DNA of 64,000 bases. It comes from Zhengitettix transpicula (lineage: Eukaryota; Arthropoda; Insecta; Orthoptera; Tetrigidae). The notes under the pieces were generated by a model, which saw only the letters and a list, made by a program, of their open reading frames with translations, made no database searches and was not told where the DNA came from. Numbering within the stretch: the first letter of the stretch is position 1; each line of letters begins with the position of its first letter. Where the stretch lies: contig CM073591.1 in the NCBI GenBank assembly GCA_037074705.1, forward strand, positions 159,382,532-159,446,531, read 5' to 3'. The position numbers and the translations under genes were made by a program. Shown here in pieces: positions 38,907 to 51,098 of the stretch.

Positions 38907-39792
38907 TGTGGCAATGAAATAAAAACAATTACAAATGTAAAATATTAGATCTCAGCGTCTTCACTGGGTTTGATAATGGGCAGATTAATTATATTTAAAA
39001 ATCTTAGTAACAAACAAATCAAAATTAAAAGAAAAGAAATTTACTTGACAATTAAACTAGAACGAAATTTAAAATGAGAACGAAATTAAGAAGTAAAGAG
39101 ATTAGAACGAATTAACAATTTAAATGGAGAACGAAATCTGACTTTTATCTTTCAATTACGTTTACATACTTAATTATTTTGTCCAGCATTCCAGCATACC
39201 TTTCGTTTTCGAAATACACTATTGTGGGATTTTACACTGATTCTAAGACTCACAGATTTTACACTGATTCTAGCCAAAATTCTAGGATGTCAGGAACTCG
39301 GATGATCCTCCCTTTTGTTGTCAGCTATCTGTTGACTGCTTGCCTTAAGTGAATTCTGCTTGCCTTAGGTGAATTCCGTGGTTTGTAGATTTGCCAGTCT
39401 TTACTGCTTTGGACTCAAACTGAAATTTTACTATTTCTGGCCGGTTGTGGACACAAAACTGCTTTTACTTAGCAAGTTTTGACATTATGCTTTCGTGAAT
39501 GTTTTACTTTGTCCTCAGAAATGTCCAGGCACCAAACAACTCTGTTAAATTTTAATTGCCAACTCTGTTGAATTCTCGTCACCGACTAACAGTTATACCT
39601 TGAAGATGTCTTTCCGCTAACTGAACTCTCGTCTCGCATTCTAGCGCGCATACACCATTTTCGGACCTTCCGACAAAGGAACAGGGCTGGGCTACATTGT
39701 CGCTATAGAAACGCCTGCCGCAATAATAAATTTCTCAAACAATTTAGATTTCTATGTACAAACAATTAATGACCTAATTAATTGGCATTACA
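38907..39792 (-). mobile_element. LTR-like unit H
   Basis: 886 bases in reverse orientation. In its own direction it starts TGTAATGCCAATTAATTAGG at 39792 and ends at TTTCATTGCCACA (38907). Inverted landmarks: CTGGGTTTGATAATGGG at about 38967 and ACGAAATCTGACTTTTATC at about 39132. Confidence 0.58.
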
Positions 39793-39842
<50 letters not shown>

Positions 39843-39852
39843 ATATATATAT
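39793..39852. repeat. (AT)n microsatellite between LTR-like units H and I
   Basis: 60 bases of AT with a few GT or AC interruptions, exactly between the ends of units H and I. Confidence 0.95.
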
Positions 39853-40861
39853 TGTAATGATTAAATAAGACGATTAATTAAAGGAAATATTAATAAACAA
39901 AATTGATTCAGATTAAAAAACTTTTAATTGCCAAAGATTCTTTTTACAGGTGTTTTTAGTTTTAGTTTACAAATGATTTGCCCTAGGTTGGCACGCCGAA
40001 TTAAATCAAAATTTACAAACAAATTTTAATTTTATAATTAGTGGCGTTCAAGGTAAAATAAAATCTTTTATATTTTATAAACACTCAAATTTAATAACTC
40101 TTCTTCTCAGGGTCTTTACTGGGTTCGATAAGTAGGAACAATCAAGATTATAAATTAAATAATTAACAAATCAAACAAATTGAAAAGAACGGAATACGAA
40201 ATCTAACAAAATGAAAGAAACGAAATCTGACTTTACCCTTAATTACCGTTTACAGAATTTAATTATTTTGGTTTGTACTTACAAATGTCCTGCTGGTACC
40301 AGACTTAACGTTTTCGAAGCTTGGGAAGCACAATTCACAAAAAGGCCATTAATCACAGACTCTACACTTGAACAAACACAGGGTTGTATTTATTGGATTA
40401 TTCCTTCAGGAACTCGATTATCTGCAACTCCGGTCAACCGTCGTGTGTATTAAATTTCAATGCCTTTTTGCGGAAAATGTTATTTCGGAGCTCGTATGTA
40501 TCTGAACGGGGCTCTAAACCTTTTGTTTCAGCTTTTCAGATTTTTATATAATTTGTTTCTCCGTCCAGATCTTTTTACAAATGTAATGATTAACATATAC
40601 GTCTCTCGGTTGAATTACAAAGTTTGGACCACGCTGTTCGTACTCTTAAATTTCGCTCCTCTCTCGACCACAATATTCGCCAGACTACAACCAACTGTAA
40701 TATTCGCCTGACCGCAAACAACTGACATTCCGTACAATGCGCGCAGTTCACAACAAACTCGCCGACAAAGAGCTTGCCTTCATTGTTGTCCTTTGAGATC
40801 GGTACCGCTAAACAATTCATTATAATTTAAACAATTAGGGGCGTCTTCAATTAGTATTACA
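39853..40861 (-). mobile_element. LTR-like unit I
   Basis: 1009 bases in reverse orientation. In its own direction it starts TGTAATACTAATTGAAGACG at 40861 and ends AATCATTACA at 39853. It is flanked by AT repeats on both sides. Inverted landmarks: GGTCTTTACTGGGTTCGAT, GAAATCTGACTTTACC (about 40221) and CTGGTACCAGAC (about 40292). The 80-residue open frames here are not supported as genes. Confidence 0.6.
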
Positions 40862-41569
40862 ATATATATCATTTGCGTAAGATAATGGCCATCCATGTAT
40901 TTGAAAGAATATTCCGTGAGAACGGTGGATTGAGAGCTTTCCCATGTTTTTTGTGATAATGTGTATTCTGACATACAATTGAAAGCACAGCCGTCAAATG
41001 GATGCATCTGTCTGAACTGTGAGTAGCCGGACTATATCAATTTCTCACCTAGTTAGTGTCAATGTGAGACGGAGGGATGAATATTGATATCTTAAATGTT
41101 CAGTTAGTCTTTGTTCGTCGAAGAAGAAAGGCGCCGTTGGGCGAGGTGAGCAAAAGTGGGCCGAGGAGTGAGAAAGTTGTTTAAAACGTAAATGTTGGAG
41201 ACATGTAAAATAATCGAACTGTATTAATAAGCTATAATATAAATATAATTCAGTTTGTATGGCTTAGTGATTTCGGAATCACATAAAGTTGAATTCTGCT
41301 ACCGTTAGTGGTTTTTGTTTTCGAACATTGAATATACTGATGCAGATTTGCAAAATATCTCGTGATGAGGCCATTTAATTTGATTCTTAGTAAAACTGAC
41401 CGGTTCACATGTGAAAACATATTGGGCGTTTGTGTAGACTAACTGATGGGTGAAACATCGTGCTAACGTAAGCTCGATTCAATTTGTCTACAGCTCTAAA
41501 AGTATTGATTTGTGTACGGTGTGAAAGTGTATTTGCATAATATGGCCAATTTTAAAAATTAAAAGTTTT

Positions 41570-41930
41570 CATTTATTTGAAATTTATAGTTCGTGTTAAT
41601 TATGTGGAAAAGAAATTGAAGATCGATCATAAACGGTAAGTAGACATTATTTTGAATTTCGTTCAATGAAAATATGGTGTAAACCTTTCATAATTGTTGT
41701 ACCGTCAAATTTCATTTCAATTATATACTTTTTCGACGCCCGATAAAACGCTATGGCATAAAAATAAGAGCCCCATTAAAAATTAATAGCCATGGAAAAT
41801 AATATGTGAATTTATATGTAAAATACATTTTTATGTTTTAAATAAATTATTTAAATATTATATTAATCAAATCTCTGTTTCATTATTTCACACCGTTCAC
41901 TAGGAGTAAAGAATTCCTAACTTGAAAATT
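41570..41930 (+). repeat. LTR-like unit, partial (right part)
   Basis: Contains GTTGTACCGTCAAATTTC at about 41696 and CGACGCCCGATAAAACG at about 41733, right-half landmarks resembling the partial copy near 14.1 kb. The boundaries are unclear. Confidence 0.4.
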
Positions 41931-41999
41931 TCATAAATTGATTTCAATAGTTCAAAGTAAATATTTTTTTAAAAAATTAAACTTTGAGGTTAAAAGGAA

Positions 42000-42155
42000 A
42001 ATATTTACGTCTGATTGAAAATAATTTCGACTGACACGTGCAGTTGTGTCGCTCTAGGCTCTTCTTAGCACCTGACGAAAGGAAAAAGGATCCCAGAAAC
42101 GTTGTGTGGTATTTATATTACCTTTTTTGTCTGAATTGGTTCTTTCTTATTCATT
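42000..42155 (+). repeat. MITE family M1, half copy
   Basis: Only the right half is present: CACCTGACGAAAGG, then CAGAAACGTTGTGTGGTATT, then the outer arm TTTTGTCTGAATTGG. It is preceded by ACGTCTGATTGAAAATAATT, the inverse of the flank seen beside copies b and c, which suggests a rearranged or truncated copy. Confidence 0.65.
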
Positions 42156-43444
42156 AAACAGTGAGGTAATGAAAAATTTAAATTTCTTTAATAATTTTAA
42201 GATTTAGTATTATAGTGAATTGATTTTCAAGGGAAATGAAATAATTGTTTATTATATTTAATATTTTCTTTTTGTATGTTACAATACATAATACACCCAA
42301 TAATTTAATGTATAAGGTAGAATGTAACAAATGATGCAGATTAAACGATAATATAAGTTTTATAGTTTTCCTTCTTTTTATTGTTGCAAATTGATCTTAG
42401 GCAACCTTCTAGTACCACTACACCTTAGAATGTTTTGAAGTGGCATTTTAATGCGTAACAGGCAAATCCTTCTTTGCAGACTTTGTTTCTGTGTGGCTAC
42501 TTTATCCTGCGTGGTAAACCTTGGTCTTTCAAATCTCACCCCAAGTCTCAGTGTTGTTTTTGAGGGCTGAGTGAAGGGAATATTGGATTAACGTTGGTCT
42601 GAATAGTAAACACGAGACACTCTCCTTACTGTTGGAAAAATATTTGCTGCGAAAAACCGAAGATAGTCGGACAGGTATGATAAATTCGAAAGAAATATTT
42701 TTTAAAAAATATATATTTTTTTTGGTTTTTAAAACATTATAACAGTTTGATGTGAGTCAAAGTATTTCTAATGCTTATATAAAGCATTTAATTAATAAAT
42801 CCCTTAACTGCACAAAAGAAGCTGCAAAAATTATCCTCCCAGTTATTAATAATTCATTAATTCTTAAATGATACACGCATTAAAAACTTAACAATATAAC
42901 TTTAATTTTAAATCCTTAAACTTTGTTCTATAAAAATATTTTAGTGTCGTCTTACACATCAGTTTTATCGATACACATCAATCCGAATATATTATGCACT
43001 TAAATGAAAATTAAATTGAAAATTTTGTTTATTTGCCATATCGAATATCATATTAAAGTGAATTTTTCCGTTTGATAGGAAATATATGCTAATGAAAGGT
43101 TATTTTTTTCAGTAAATTAATTAGCGGAAAAATAGCAAACAATTTCATTAATGAAACATTCGTTTATATTTAAATGGAATGAATATTAGAGATGTATCAT
43201 TCAGTGGTTATTTCAGCTCATGCAATTACAGACTGTCGTGTGTGATATAATGTAATTTGCACTGTCCTCTGTGCTTTTCCAAATGAGTACAGCATCATCA
43301 TATTTGTTGCATACTTATTTTACTTGATTTAATAAGCGTATAGTAGCTCAATCTCGCTTCATAATTATATAACGTTACATAATAAAAAACGTATATTCTT
43401 GTAGATATAACACGAAAATCAAAGAAGATCAACTAAGTAATTTT

Positions 43445-43690
43445 TCTCCCGCCATCGCAGGGGTGTGGGACAAGTACCCAATGCCGACATACCTGATGCA
43501 GGTTTTTCTAGGGTTTTCCCTGCATCACTTTTAGGCAAATTGCCGGGTAGGATCCTTAAACCATAGCCCGGGGACCCTAGTTAACCCTTGGCTACCTTCC
43601 TCTACCCTTCCGCATCCTCCCTTTCAGTTCCCTTCCTAAGTTATTAAAGGGGAGTTCATGTGGATTACCCTCATGTGTCCTGTTACCCCC
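43445..43690 (+). repeat. Dispersed repeat family R3, copy b
   Basis: GTGTGGGACAAGTACCCAAT, GATGCAGGTTTTTCTAGGGT, GCCGGGTAGGATCC, AGTTAACCCTTGGCTACC and TTATTAAAGGGGAGTTC in order, followed by a C13A8 run at about 43686. Very close to copy d. Confidence 0.8.
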
Positions 43691-45414
43691 CCCCCCCCCA
43701 AAAAAAAGATATTCTTATTTCGAAATATTTTGAAACTTTCGTGATTTTTTCATGTACTACCAACGAATGCCTAAATTCTTTAAATCACACTGGATATAAT
43801 ACCTTGAAAGAACGAGAAAGTTTTTCTAATTGTCATAACTATTTGAATTTATAATATTTTAATATTTCTCAAACTATTACCGGCAGTTAGCGAACAGCGG
43901 TTGGTGCTACTGTCAATCATAATTCGTGTGAAGTTCAATTTTCCATTTCACTACAATAAATTATTAAGAACAATATTAAAAAATTAATATATAATACCAT
44001 CTCGGTAAATAAATATTTGTGAGAAGCTGTCGTCAATATTAAAGTTCTAAACTTCATATCAATTTATAAAAGAAAAATGGTATTCATTGAAAGATTTAAT
44101 TATACAAGCGGCACTGGAAGATTATCTCCTAAAACTGGATGTATAGGTATAAAATGCAATTAAATTTTATAACTTTCAGAATCGTCTGATATGGTCTTTC
44201 TGAAAAATCGTTCATCTTTTAATTAAACGAGAACAATTAAAACGTAACATTGCCTCTCTTATGAATCATATTAGAGTACAGTTTGTAACAGTGTCATCAC
44301 AGCATTAGCATATGGCAGTTGTTCGATCAACAGTTTTATCGATCGCGCACCAACAACCGAGGAATGCTTTACATGATGCTTTAAAATTTTTCCCCTCGGA
44401 ACAGATTCTTCCAACCAGATAAAAGCGTTGTTGCCCGCAAAAATATAAAATTAAAAATATTAATTAACGTATCCCAGTTTTAATGTAATAAATTTCATAA
44501 AAATTATTTTCGATATTTTTAATAACCTGACGTGCCGTTATAAAGGAAGAGGTGGTTATTACGTAGTGATTTTCAAGAAAATTATTTTTCTTCACTTCTT
44601 TGTTTAATCAAAGATGTTTTACAGAATATATTTTTATATCATCTTCAACGAATTTCCTAAGCCATCTAAGCTATGTTTTCTGATATTTTATTCGGGTAAT
44701 GCCGGTGACTGCAATAGTTATTGTGCATCAACTCAGTCTTCTCAGCGAGCGTTGATTCACGCATCATTCTTCAGAATGACAGCTGCAGATGCACGATAGA
44801 AATTTTCTGTTGACTAGGCTATTCTATTTAGTGTTTGTCTTTATACTCTGACGTGGCAGCTTAAAGCGATATAATTTCTTCATCAGTTAAAAACAGTGAA
44901 CCTGGTCTATTTTTCTATAATTTCCATAATTATACACACTAAATTACTTGACTTCATGACGAGGAAGAAAATAGCTACTTCCATACAGCCCGGCTTTCTC
45001 AATCACAAATCTACTATGTATTCAAATCTACTATGTATTCAAAAAGTTGTATTGATGATTAATTGAATTTTCGCCAATTTTTGGAAGGTTTATGAGTATT
45101 AAGTAGTGAGTACAGTTTTCCAACTTTGGTTTTGTTTTTAGTAAATTCCCATGACGCCATTCCTTCATAGCTTTCGTCAGGAGGTGAATACCAGGTAGTA
45201 ATTAAGTTTTGTGACAGTGCATATTAATAGTGACGCTCCCTCGATTACGTGGAAGCAAATAGGCCCGAAAGATCTAACTTCCTGCTTGGGATTTTCCTCT
45301 TCCCGGCTGTAAGCCAGGGATTTAAAAATAATTTTCCAATAAGCCATAGTACCTAGTCTGGATTTGAGGTTAACGTTCCGGACATTGTGAATTCGGTAAT
45401 AGTAGTTCTTTAAT

Positions 45415-45665
45415 CCTATTGGACCAGTCGGCCAGCTGCCCCTCAAATTCGGTGGAGGCATGTAGTCAGGAAAGCCGCGCCCCCACAGCAGACCCCATGA
45501 AAAGAATCGCGTTTTCCCTGTATCACTTTTAAGCGAATGCCGGGTAGGATACTGCCCGGGGGCCCTAATCACTTCTTGGCCACCTTGCTCTACCTACCGC
45601 ATACCCACTTTTTCCATCGCTTTCTATACTATTAAAGATAAGAGTTTCTTCATGTGGCCTATTAC
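45415..45665 (+). repeat. Dispersed repeat family R3, copy c (internal deletion)
   Basis: Begins GGACCAGTCGGCCAGCTGCC, as copy a does, then jumps from the 'gccgcgccccc' region to TTTTCCCTGTATCACTTTTA and GCCGGGTAGGATACTGCC; the segment with GTGGGACAAGTACC is missing. Ends CTATTAAAGATAAGAG. Confidence 0.7.
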
Positions 45666-45964
45666 AAAACATATTGATATGAGGGGACAGGAAAAATGTG
45701 TCTAGTACGTTTGTGATGTGATCATTCTCTTGTGAGTTTCCGTTGCTGTAAGCTTTTGTTCGTGTTAAATATTAGGTTGTTTTTGTTGTAGTTCATATAA
45801 AAACTTATAAAATATGTGTAATGCTTTCCGAAACTTATTAATTATTTATTTAATTTCGTATCTAAAATCTCTAACGAATCCTTCTTCCTCATAAGAGGAG
45901 CAATGGGGAATAAATTTCTCTCTCTGTCTATTTATTGAAAGTACTTATAAAGACAGGCACATTT

Positions 45965-46225
45965 TCGCCACAGCAAACTCCTCTCCCGCTATCGGAAGGG
46001 CGTGGGACAAGTACCCAATGCCCGACCTACCCGATGCAGGTTTTTCTAGGGTTTTCCCTGCATTTCTTTAGGCGAATGCCGGGTAGGATCCTTAAACCAT
46101 AGCCGGGGGCCCTAGTTAACCCTTGGCTACCTTCCTCTACCCTTCCGCATCCCCCCTTCCAATCCCTTCCTATGCTATTAAAGGGGAGGTGCCCAATGTG
46201 GATCACCCTCATGTAGCCTGTTGCC
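45965..46225 (+). repeat. Dispersed repeat family R3, copy d
   Basis: Best preserved copy: GGCGTGGGACAAGTACCCAA, GATGCAGGTTTTTCTAGGGT, GCCGGGTAGGATCCTTAAAC, AGTTAACCCTTGGCTACC and CTATTAAAGGGGAGG. It lies only 300 bases after copy c in the same orientation. No RNA polymerase III box was recognised, so whether it is a SINE or the end of a LINE is unknown. Confidence 0.8.
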
Positions 46226-46654
46226 CTAAAAAAAAATCGTTAAACAGACATAATACAACAATATTTGATTCCTACTTCGTATAACATGGAAGATATGTGA
46301 AACTGAGATATCTGTAAAACTGTCAAATCAGATGGCAAATTAACGTGACTAGATATTTAGTTATCTCATTTTCAATTAGGGAAAGAAGCGGGTTCTGAGT
46401 CGTGTTACGGTTCAATAAAAATTTTGTCTGAGTGATTACACGAATTCCGGGAAAACTAAAAACAAGTCGACCGAAATGTCTCGTGAAATACTGTGCCATG
46501 TTTTCAAATCCAATATTAATTAATAAAAATGAGTCTATATTCAACAAAATCAAAGATTTTCATGTCTTAAAGTTAAGGGTCTGCTTTTGAAATATTTTTG
46601 TTTGTCTCTGATATGTTTATAATTTTTAAATCACTGAAATGAAAATATAATGCG

Positions 46655-46790
46655 TCTGTTTGTCATCTGTATTGTGCGGTGGTGTCACTCTTGGCTCTTT
46701 GGTTTTTTAACGAAAGCAACGAAGTTTCCAGAAACGCTGTGTGGTATTTATATCAACACTTCATTTTTAAATTACTGTTCACTATATAAA
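46655..46790 (+). repeat. MITE family M1, half copy
   Basis: The right half only: CCAGAAACGCTGTGTGGTAT at about 46729-46748 followed by TTATATCAACACTTCATTTT. No matching left arm is found upstream. Confidence 0.6.
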
Positions 46791-49406
46791 GACGAGTGAA
46801 AATTTAGAATTAGCATCCGGCAAGTAATTTGGAATATACAATATAATTTAAGATAACAATCCTGTCGAAATATTTGCTGTTTTGTATAACGGAATAGTTC
46901 TGTAAAAATAAATTCTTAACGAACACTGTTACATATGAAATTAATATTTACAGTGTCACGCAAGAGTTATTAAAGTGAATAAAAATCGCTGATTTGTAGT
47001 AAAAATAGCGTATCAAAGAAAACAACTGCCGTGTACTTGACGAAAAAGGTCGCGTCTGTCGAGTCACTTAAAATGGAAACGCGTCCCGTAGGACCTGTCC
47101 TAATCCAACTTATTACCGTCGTTACGACTCATTAGCGAACCAATTTCCCCTGCATTTGCTTCCATTCTCACAGAACAAATACAGCACCTTCTACTCTCGT
47201 GGAAACAGGTATTACAAAAAGTATATGTTGACATGAACATAATACTGCGATGGCATGGAAATTAAGCAGGGAAAAATTTTCTAGCGATGAGTAACATTAA
47301 TTATAAACATGCGAGCACTTATGAAGAATTAATTTAATATTTTTTGAAGGTATAAGTTAATTTTTTGAATTTCAGTCATTATAAAATAATGATATATGAA
47401 TGTAGTGTAAGTAGTTTAATTCTTTCTGAAAATTTATATGACGGACGAGGCATTTAAGAGTTTCAGCGCAATGATCTAAATATATTATATTGCATACAAT
47501 GGCGAGGGAGGTGGGTAGATTCAGCTTTGGACAATATTATGTATTGTGAATGCATTGTTCGCATGGTGGAAGAATTACGACATATTCTTCTCCTTAACAG
47601 GACATGTTTTAATTGTAAAAATATCACGGAAAGTATAAAGAAATTTAATGTAATCAAATATCCATTCCATTTCATATTACTAGTATTTTTAATTAATTCA
47701 GCAATTTTAAGAGAGAAAATTAAACGACATTAAGAGTAAGTCTACTATGCATATTGTAATTTAAATTTTCTCGTCTTTATATTTCATTTATATACAAAAT
47801 ATGAATATCAAAACTTGAAGCACGTTTTACATTTGAGACCGTTTTAACGTAATGTTTTGAAAATAATGCTACTTACGAATTCTTTTATCTAGTCATTTAT
47901 TCATAATACTTATTAACTACCACAAAACATTATAATGCTTCATTTCTTTCCACAATGTTATGTTTCTTTTGTAGAATTAGTCTGTTTTATATAAGATATG
48001 TTTATTGATAACTCTAAATACAATTTAAATCCTCCTCATAACGTAAATGTTGTAATGTGATTTGAATTCGAATGAAACTTTATAGTTCTTTGCGCCTTGA
48101 TCCTTAAATCTACCTGTCCGTATTTATACAAGCGGATATGTCCCAAATTTCAAGATAGGTCATTCTAGACATCAGTTGTTAAATGAATTATGTTATTGTG
48201 CTAAACAACACAAGTTAACCATTTAATGCTTATTTTCTGCTATACGATATGAATACATGCATGAAAATAACATCAAAACGCTAGTAAAAATAACATAACG
48301 ACGAATAATGTAATAAATTTTTAATAATTTATTACGTAATTATTTTTCCATATTCCTGTGATCTTTGAATTTCAGTGTTTTAAAAATTTCTGACGTCATT
48401 TAAAATCTGCCAATATCAATTGTAATTGGGTATCGATATTACTCAGAAATCGATACAGATCCAACGGATTGACTGTCATTATTTTCAGTGGGGTTTCGGT
48501 CATTAAGCGATCATATAGCATATCATTATTTCACAATCGAAGAACATATAAACTACGACATATTTTTAAATATTATATTATGATATGAAACCTGAGGTCG
48601 TACAATTAATTGTTTATTTTTTCTGTGTAATGAAAGAGTGGCGATCGTTTGACTTCTATGAACGCATTCACAAAGGATGAAGCAACAATTAACACTATGC
48701 CCAATTATTAATTATTATTAATCGAGTATTTTGTTATTGTATATTTTTCAAACAGAACAGCCAATGATAAATAGACATTTATCTTCTAAAAGAAAACGTG
48801 ATTTACGTAATAGCAATTTATTTGATAGTAAGTTGTGATTACGCAGAACGATAAAATATATTAACAAATATAGTCAGAAGTGAGTTTGTTCAATTTGAAG
48901 TTACAAAATCAATTGAACTGTAGTACTATAATTTCTAACGTTAAACCATATTTGAACAATAATAAAATGATTAAGGTTAACTAATGAATTTGTGAGTAGT
49001 TTGCTTATTATATGAATGTATATTTGAACTATAAATGCGTATTATGTTAAATTTACTTAAAACATTAACTGAAACCTCTGGATTGCGAAATCTTTTGCTT
49101 GCATGATGTTTGATTAATCTTCGCGCTCCCAAAGTTCATATTATTTATTAAACGTAATATTTGCGAGGATTAATAATGATTAACCGATTTTGATACATAA
49201 TATAATTTTAAAAATTAAATTGTCAATTATAGGCAGATATTGGAATAAAAATCCTACGACGTTTCCTCTGCCTCTTGGCATACCATCTCAAGTCAGACAA
49301 TAAAAAAATTAATATGTGTACATTTCTTAAATTCTCTTACTCGAGAATGTTGTAAGGTCTTTTTATTCAAATTTACGTTTGTGATTGACCAAATTTTGCT
49401 TGTTAA

Positions 49407-50531
49407 CCCTCCGTTAGTCGCTCCTCCTAAAGTAACGCGGTTATTCACGCTAGGTCCAGGAGACCTAAAGTCAACTGTTCCGTTGCTGATCACTTTTATG
49501 AATGAATTTTTTAAAATCTTTTTACAGATATTTGACATACGCGTTGTAGGCATTTATATGTATAATTCATACTTCCAATTACAGTCTGGTTTAATTAAAA
49601 CTTGTCATTTGATTCAAAATATTTGTTACAGAAAAACTACTATAAAAATTAATTTTCTAATATAATATAATTTAGAATTATAATCATAAAATAATGAGAC
49701 TCTAATTTTGAAACCATATATCAGTTAGATGCCAGATAGATAAACAGTACCATAGTGCTATAAATATATATTTTTTAAAAATGTAGTTATTATTTATATG
49801 ATTATTTATTTATTGATGTTTGAAAGTATTCGACTTCTGTAAAAATTCGGTTCAAATACTAATAAATAATATTTGTTTACATAATATTATTATCTAAATA
49901 ATTATATTTTTGGTAAAATACATATATTAATCAGAGTTCGTTTCAATGTTTTTTTTAAAAATTTGGACACGGAATTCTTAGAAAATTATTTTTGTGTGTA
50001 TACGTAAACACAAAATTCTTTCACACTTTTCACAAAATATGTTGTGTTTCAGTTTCTTTAGTTTCCGAGATACATGGCACATATTTTTTACTAAATCCAG
50101 TTCACCAATTTCATGAACCACATCCGAGTCATCAGACCTACTTCCTAAAACGTCTTCAGTTTCCGATTTCTCTTGATTCTTCAATATTGTCGTCTGTTAC
50201 CATATTTGTGTCATACTTATCTTCTTTTAAAAGCAGGTGACGAATTTAATCTACATCTTGATGACTTTTCAAGTTGTATATATTTTTACTTATCACTCCG
50301 TACTACTGTGGCAAGGGAGAGTAAAAAACTGACGGGAGTGGTCGCAGTTGGACCGAAGATACGTTACTTCCTTATTCAAACGTCATTTTACGAGAAACGA
50401 CGAAGTGTGTCCTTGGAAGAATACTGTAAACATTTCCTCTGAGATGTCTTAAAAGTTCATCTCCTGACTCCCGAGATAACAAAGAAATTAAATTTCGTTG
50501 GTTCCTGGGTCCTAGCGCGACTAACGCAGGG
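49407..50531 (-). mobile_element. Internally deleted piggyBac-like element
   Basis: 1125 bases with inverted ends CCCTCCGTTAGTCGC and, on the other strand, CCCTGCGTTAGTCGC (one mismatch in 15), flanked by TTAA at 49403-49406 and TTAA at 50532-50535. TTAA target duplication plus CCC...GGG ends are the hallmark of piggyBac. Subterminal inverted motifs (GCTAGGTCC near the left, CCTAGCGCG near the right) support this. It is too short for a full transposase (usually about 550-600 residues) but retains a short coding remnant on the minus strand. Confidence 0.88.
49978..50184 (-). pseudogene. piggyBac transposase remnant: N-terminal piece joined to Cys-rich tail
   Basis: A 68-residue open frame inside the piggyBac-type element. 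The first part, DVLGSRSDDSDVV then HEIGELD, is acidic, like the start of piggyBac transposases. The last part, FCEKCERILCLRIHTK, has the C-x2-C...LC...H pattern of the C-terminal zinc-binding tail. The catalytic DDD core between them is absent, so it encodes no active transposase. The join looks like the product of one internal deletion. Family assignment rests on the element ends plus this motif pattern; the remnant alone would be weak evidence. Confidence 0.6.
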
Positions 50532-50992
50532 TTAATATTAGCTAAAAAAACATTTATACTGTTTATTATTAATTTTTAAAATGGCACAAATATCGTAATG
50601 CACTATTATTAACCTGCACATTAATAGCGCAAATCTCACATCTTCATAAAAATAAGTCGTTATGTATCTCAATAGATACAATTTATGTATAGCTCTCAGA
50701 TGTTCTGCCGAATAATGAGATTCAGCGGAGAGTTGCCGAACTTGTAATGGAATGGATTGTAATTCAAATTCGCAGAATTCGATACTGATCTGTGGTTTCC
50801 TACAGTTGTGCCAAATTTCTGCAGATTTCCTCTTATTTCTAGATCAATTTAGATACTTCTATCTGGTTGATACCAAATAGTAATGTTAATATTTGCAATT
50901 TGGATAATCTAACAGAAACACTCACGAACATAGATGTAGGTATATAAAATCTCAAATGAACTATAAAAGAAAATATTACGGTTTTTACTTAC

Positions 50993-51098
50993 TTTGCTTT
51001 GCAATTAACTCATCAAATAGCTGCTCCTGGGAGGGTGTTGACACGAGAGGAGTGGTAACTGTGCTCGTCGTCACGTATTCTCTATGGTGCCGGGGTCT
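50993..51098 (-). CDS. Candidate exon upstream of the FSTL-like Kazal exon
   Basis: On the minus strand a pyrimidine-rich tract (ctcctttttgctctgatgttacag) ending at 51099 precedes an open segment that stops at a near-perfect donor, CAAA|GTAAGTAA, below 50993. The 106 bases read RPRHHREYVTTSTVTTPLV in the first half, then Pro/Ser and Glu/Leu residues, ending in LIAKQ plus one base. That leftover base (A) plus the two opening bases (AT) of the Kazal exon make an Asn codon, giving ...AKQ-N-PCLVHF, so the phase agrees. No similar repeat is seen elsewhere in the window. The family's region before the Kazal domain is variable, so homology cannot confirm it. Alternatively the exon extends to an ATG at 51123-51125 (MLLFALMLQ, short and hydrophobic) and is the first coding exon. 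The intron would be 32.8 kb. Confidence 0.5.

Larger units (their letters stand above)
18195..50992 (-). other. Candidate FSTL-like giant intron, repeat-filled
   Basis: If the exon at 50993-51098 is real, this 32.8-kb interval is the intron before the Kazal exon. It carries the LTR-like units D-K, two SINEs, a dead LINE, four copies of one dispersed repeat, MITEs and a piggyBac derivative. The stretches 18195-19250, 25000-28370, 31000-32250, 33750-36000, 42300-43440 and 46800-49400 show no recognisable gene or element to me; they are AT-rich with only short unsupported open frames. Confidence 0.45.
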
